Shown here in pieces: positions 13,870 to 13,904 of a stretch of 13,904 nucleotides of DNA (position 1 is its first letter; each line of letters begins with the position of its first letter). The notes under the pieces are model-generated. The model searched no databases. It was not told where the DNA came from and saw only the letters and a program-made list of their open reading frames with translations. The stretch is from Bacteroidota bacterium. Lineage in GTDB: Bacteria > Bacteroidota > Bacteroidia > Chitinophagales > Chitinophagaceae. The stretch is taken from assembly GCA_023409975.1 (NCBI GenBank), contig JAEYQO010000017.1, forward strand, positions 1-13,904. The letters are read 5' to 3'. Made by a program: the position numbers and the translations under genes.

Positions 13870-13904
13870 TGACTACTGACTACTGACTACTGACTACTGA
13901 CTAC
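13870..13904. repeat. Heptanucleotide tandem repeat (TGACTAC)x5, running off the window
   Basis: Five perfect, contiguous TGACTAC units occupy 13870-13876, 13877-13883, 13884-13890, 13891-13897 and 13898-13904, the last ending at the window edge, so the true array may be longer. It is non-coding DNA 71 bp after the mutS stop. Perfect identity suggests recent slippage expansion. Confidence 0.9.

Noticed and set aside
13805..13904. CRISPR-like array
   Set aside because: Units are 7 bp, contiguous and without unique spacers; this is a simple tandem repeat.

Overview
The window looks like chromosome of a Bacteroidota bacterium, probably of the Chitinophagia/Chitinophagaceae type; the exact family is inferred. 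Three lines of evidence support this. One protein (2283-5219) ends in a type IX secretion (T9SS) type A sorting domain. Lipoproteins and signal peptides are frequent. Several genes are preceded by the Bacteroidota -7 promoter element TAnnTTTG instead of a sigma70 -10 box. There are no tRNA or rRNA genes, no CRISPR array, no insertion sequence and no prophage gene.

Layout. (1) Positions 1-420, minus strand: the N-terminal 140 codons of an unrecognised exported protein that runs off the left edge. (2) 421-833: a 413-bp divergent intergenic region, unusually rich in structure. It holds two GGGGTCG-type hairpins and three copies of a 35-bp composite repeat (half-sites CCCGATA / TATCGGG / CCCGATA with fixed 8- and 6-bp spacers). 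The last copy ends 8 bp before the next start codon. (3) 834-2172: a two-gene operon of a SatD-family protein (cyclase-like N-terminal part by eye, C-terminal helix-turn-helix) and an overlapping DUF3307 membrane protein. (4) 2283-5219: a large secreted M36-like metalloprotease with a T9SS sorting domain, followed by a textbook intrinsic terminator. (5) 5337-5894: a small unknown lipoprotein, convergent with ndk (5988-6404, minus) across a perfect 20-bp palindrome. (6) 6511-9406: an operon reading divergently from ndk, containing a DHH-family (NrnA-like) phosphoesterase and two tandemly duplicated FKBP-type prolyl isomerases, one a lipoprotein and one a soluble exported protein. (7) 9450-11090: a compact exported M1 aminopeptidase with its own promoter. 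(8) 11192-13798: mutS, complete. (9) 13799-13904: heptanucleotide repeats, three decayed units in one orientation and five perfect units in the other, running off the right edge.

Most genes are ordinary envelope, proteolysis and nucleotide-metabolism functions. The part that most deserves a second look is the satD-DUF3307 operon with its upstream array. A protein with an HTH sits directly behind three identically built operator-like repeats, and its partner is an uncharacterised membrane protein. The simplest reading is an autoregulated sensor/effector pair of unknown function; this is inference.
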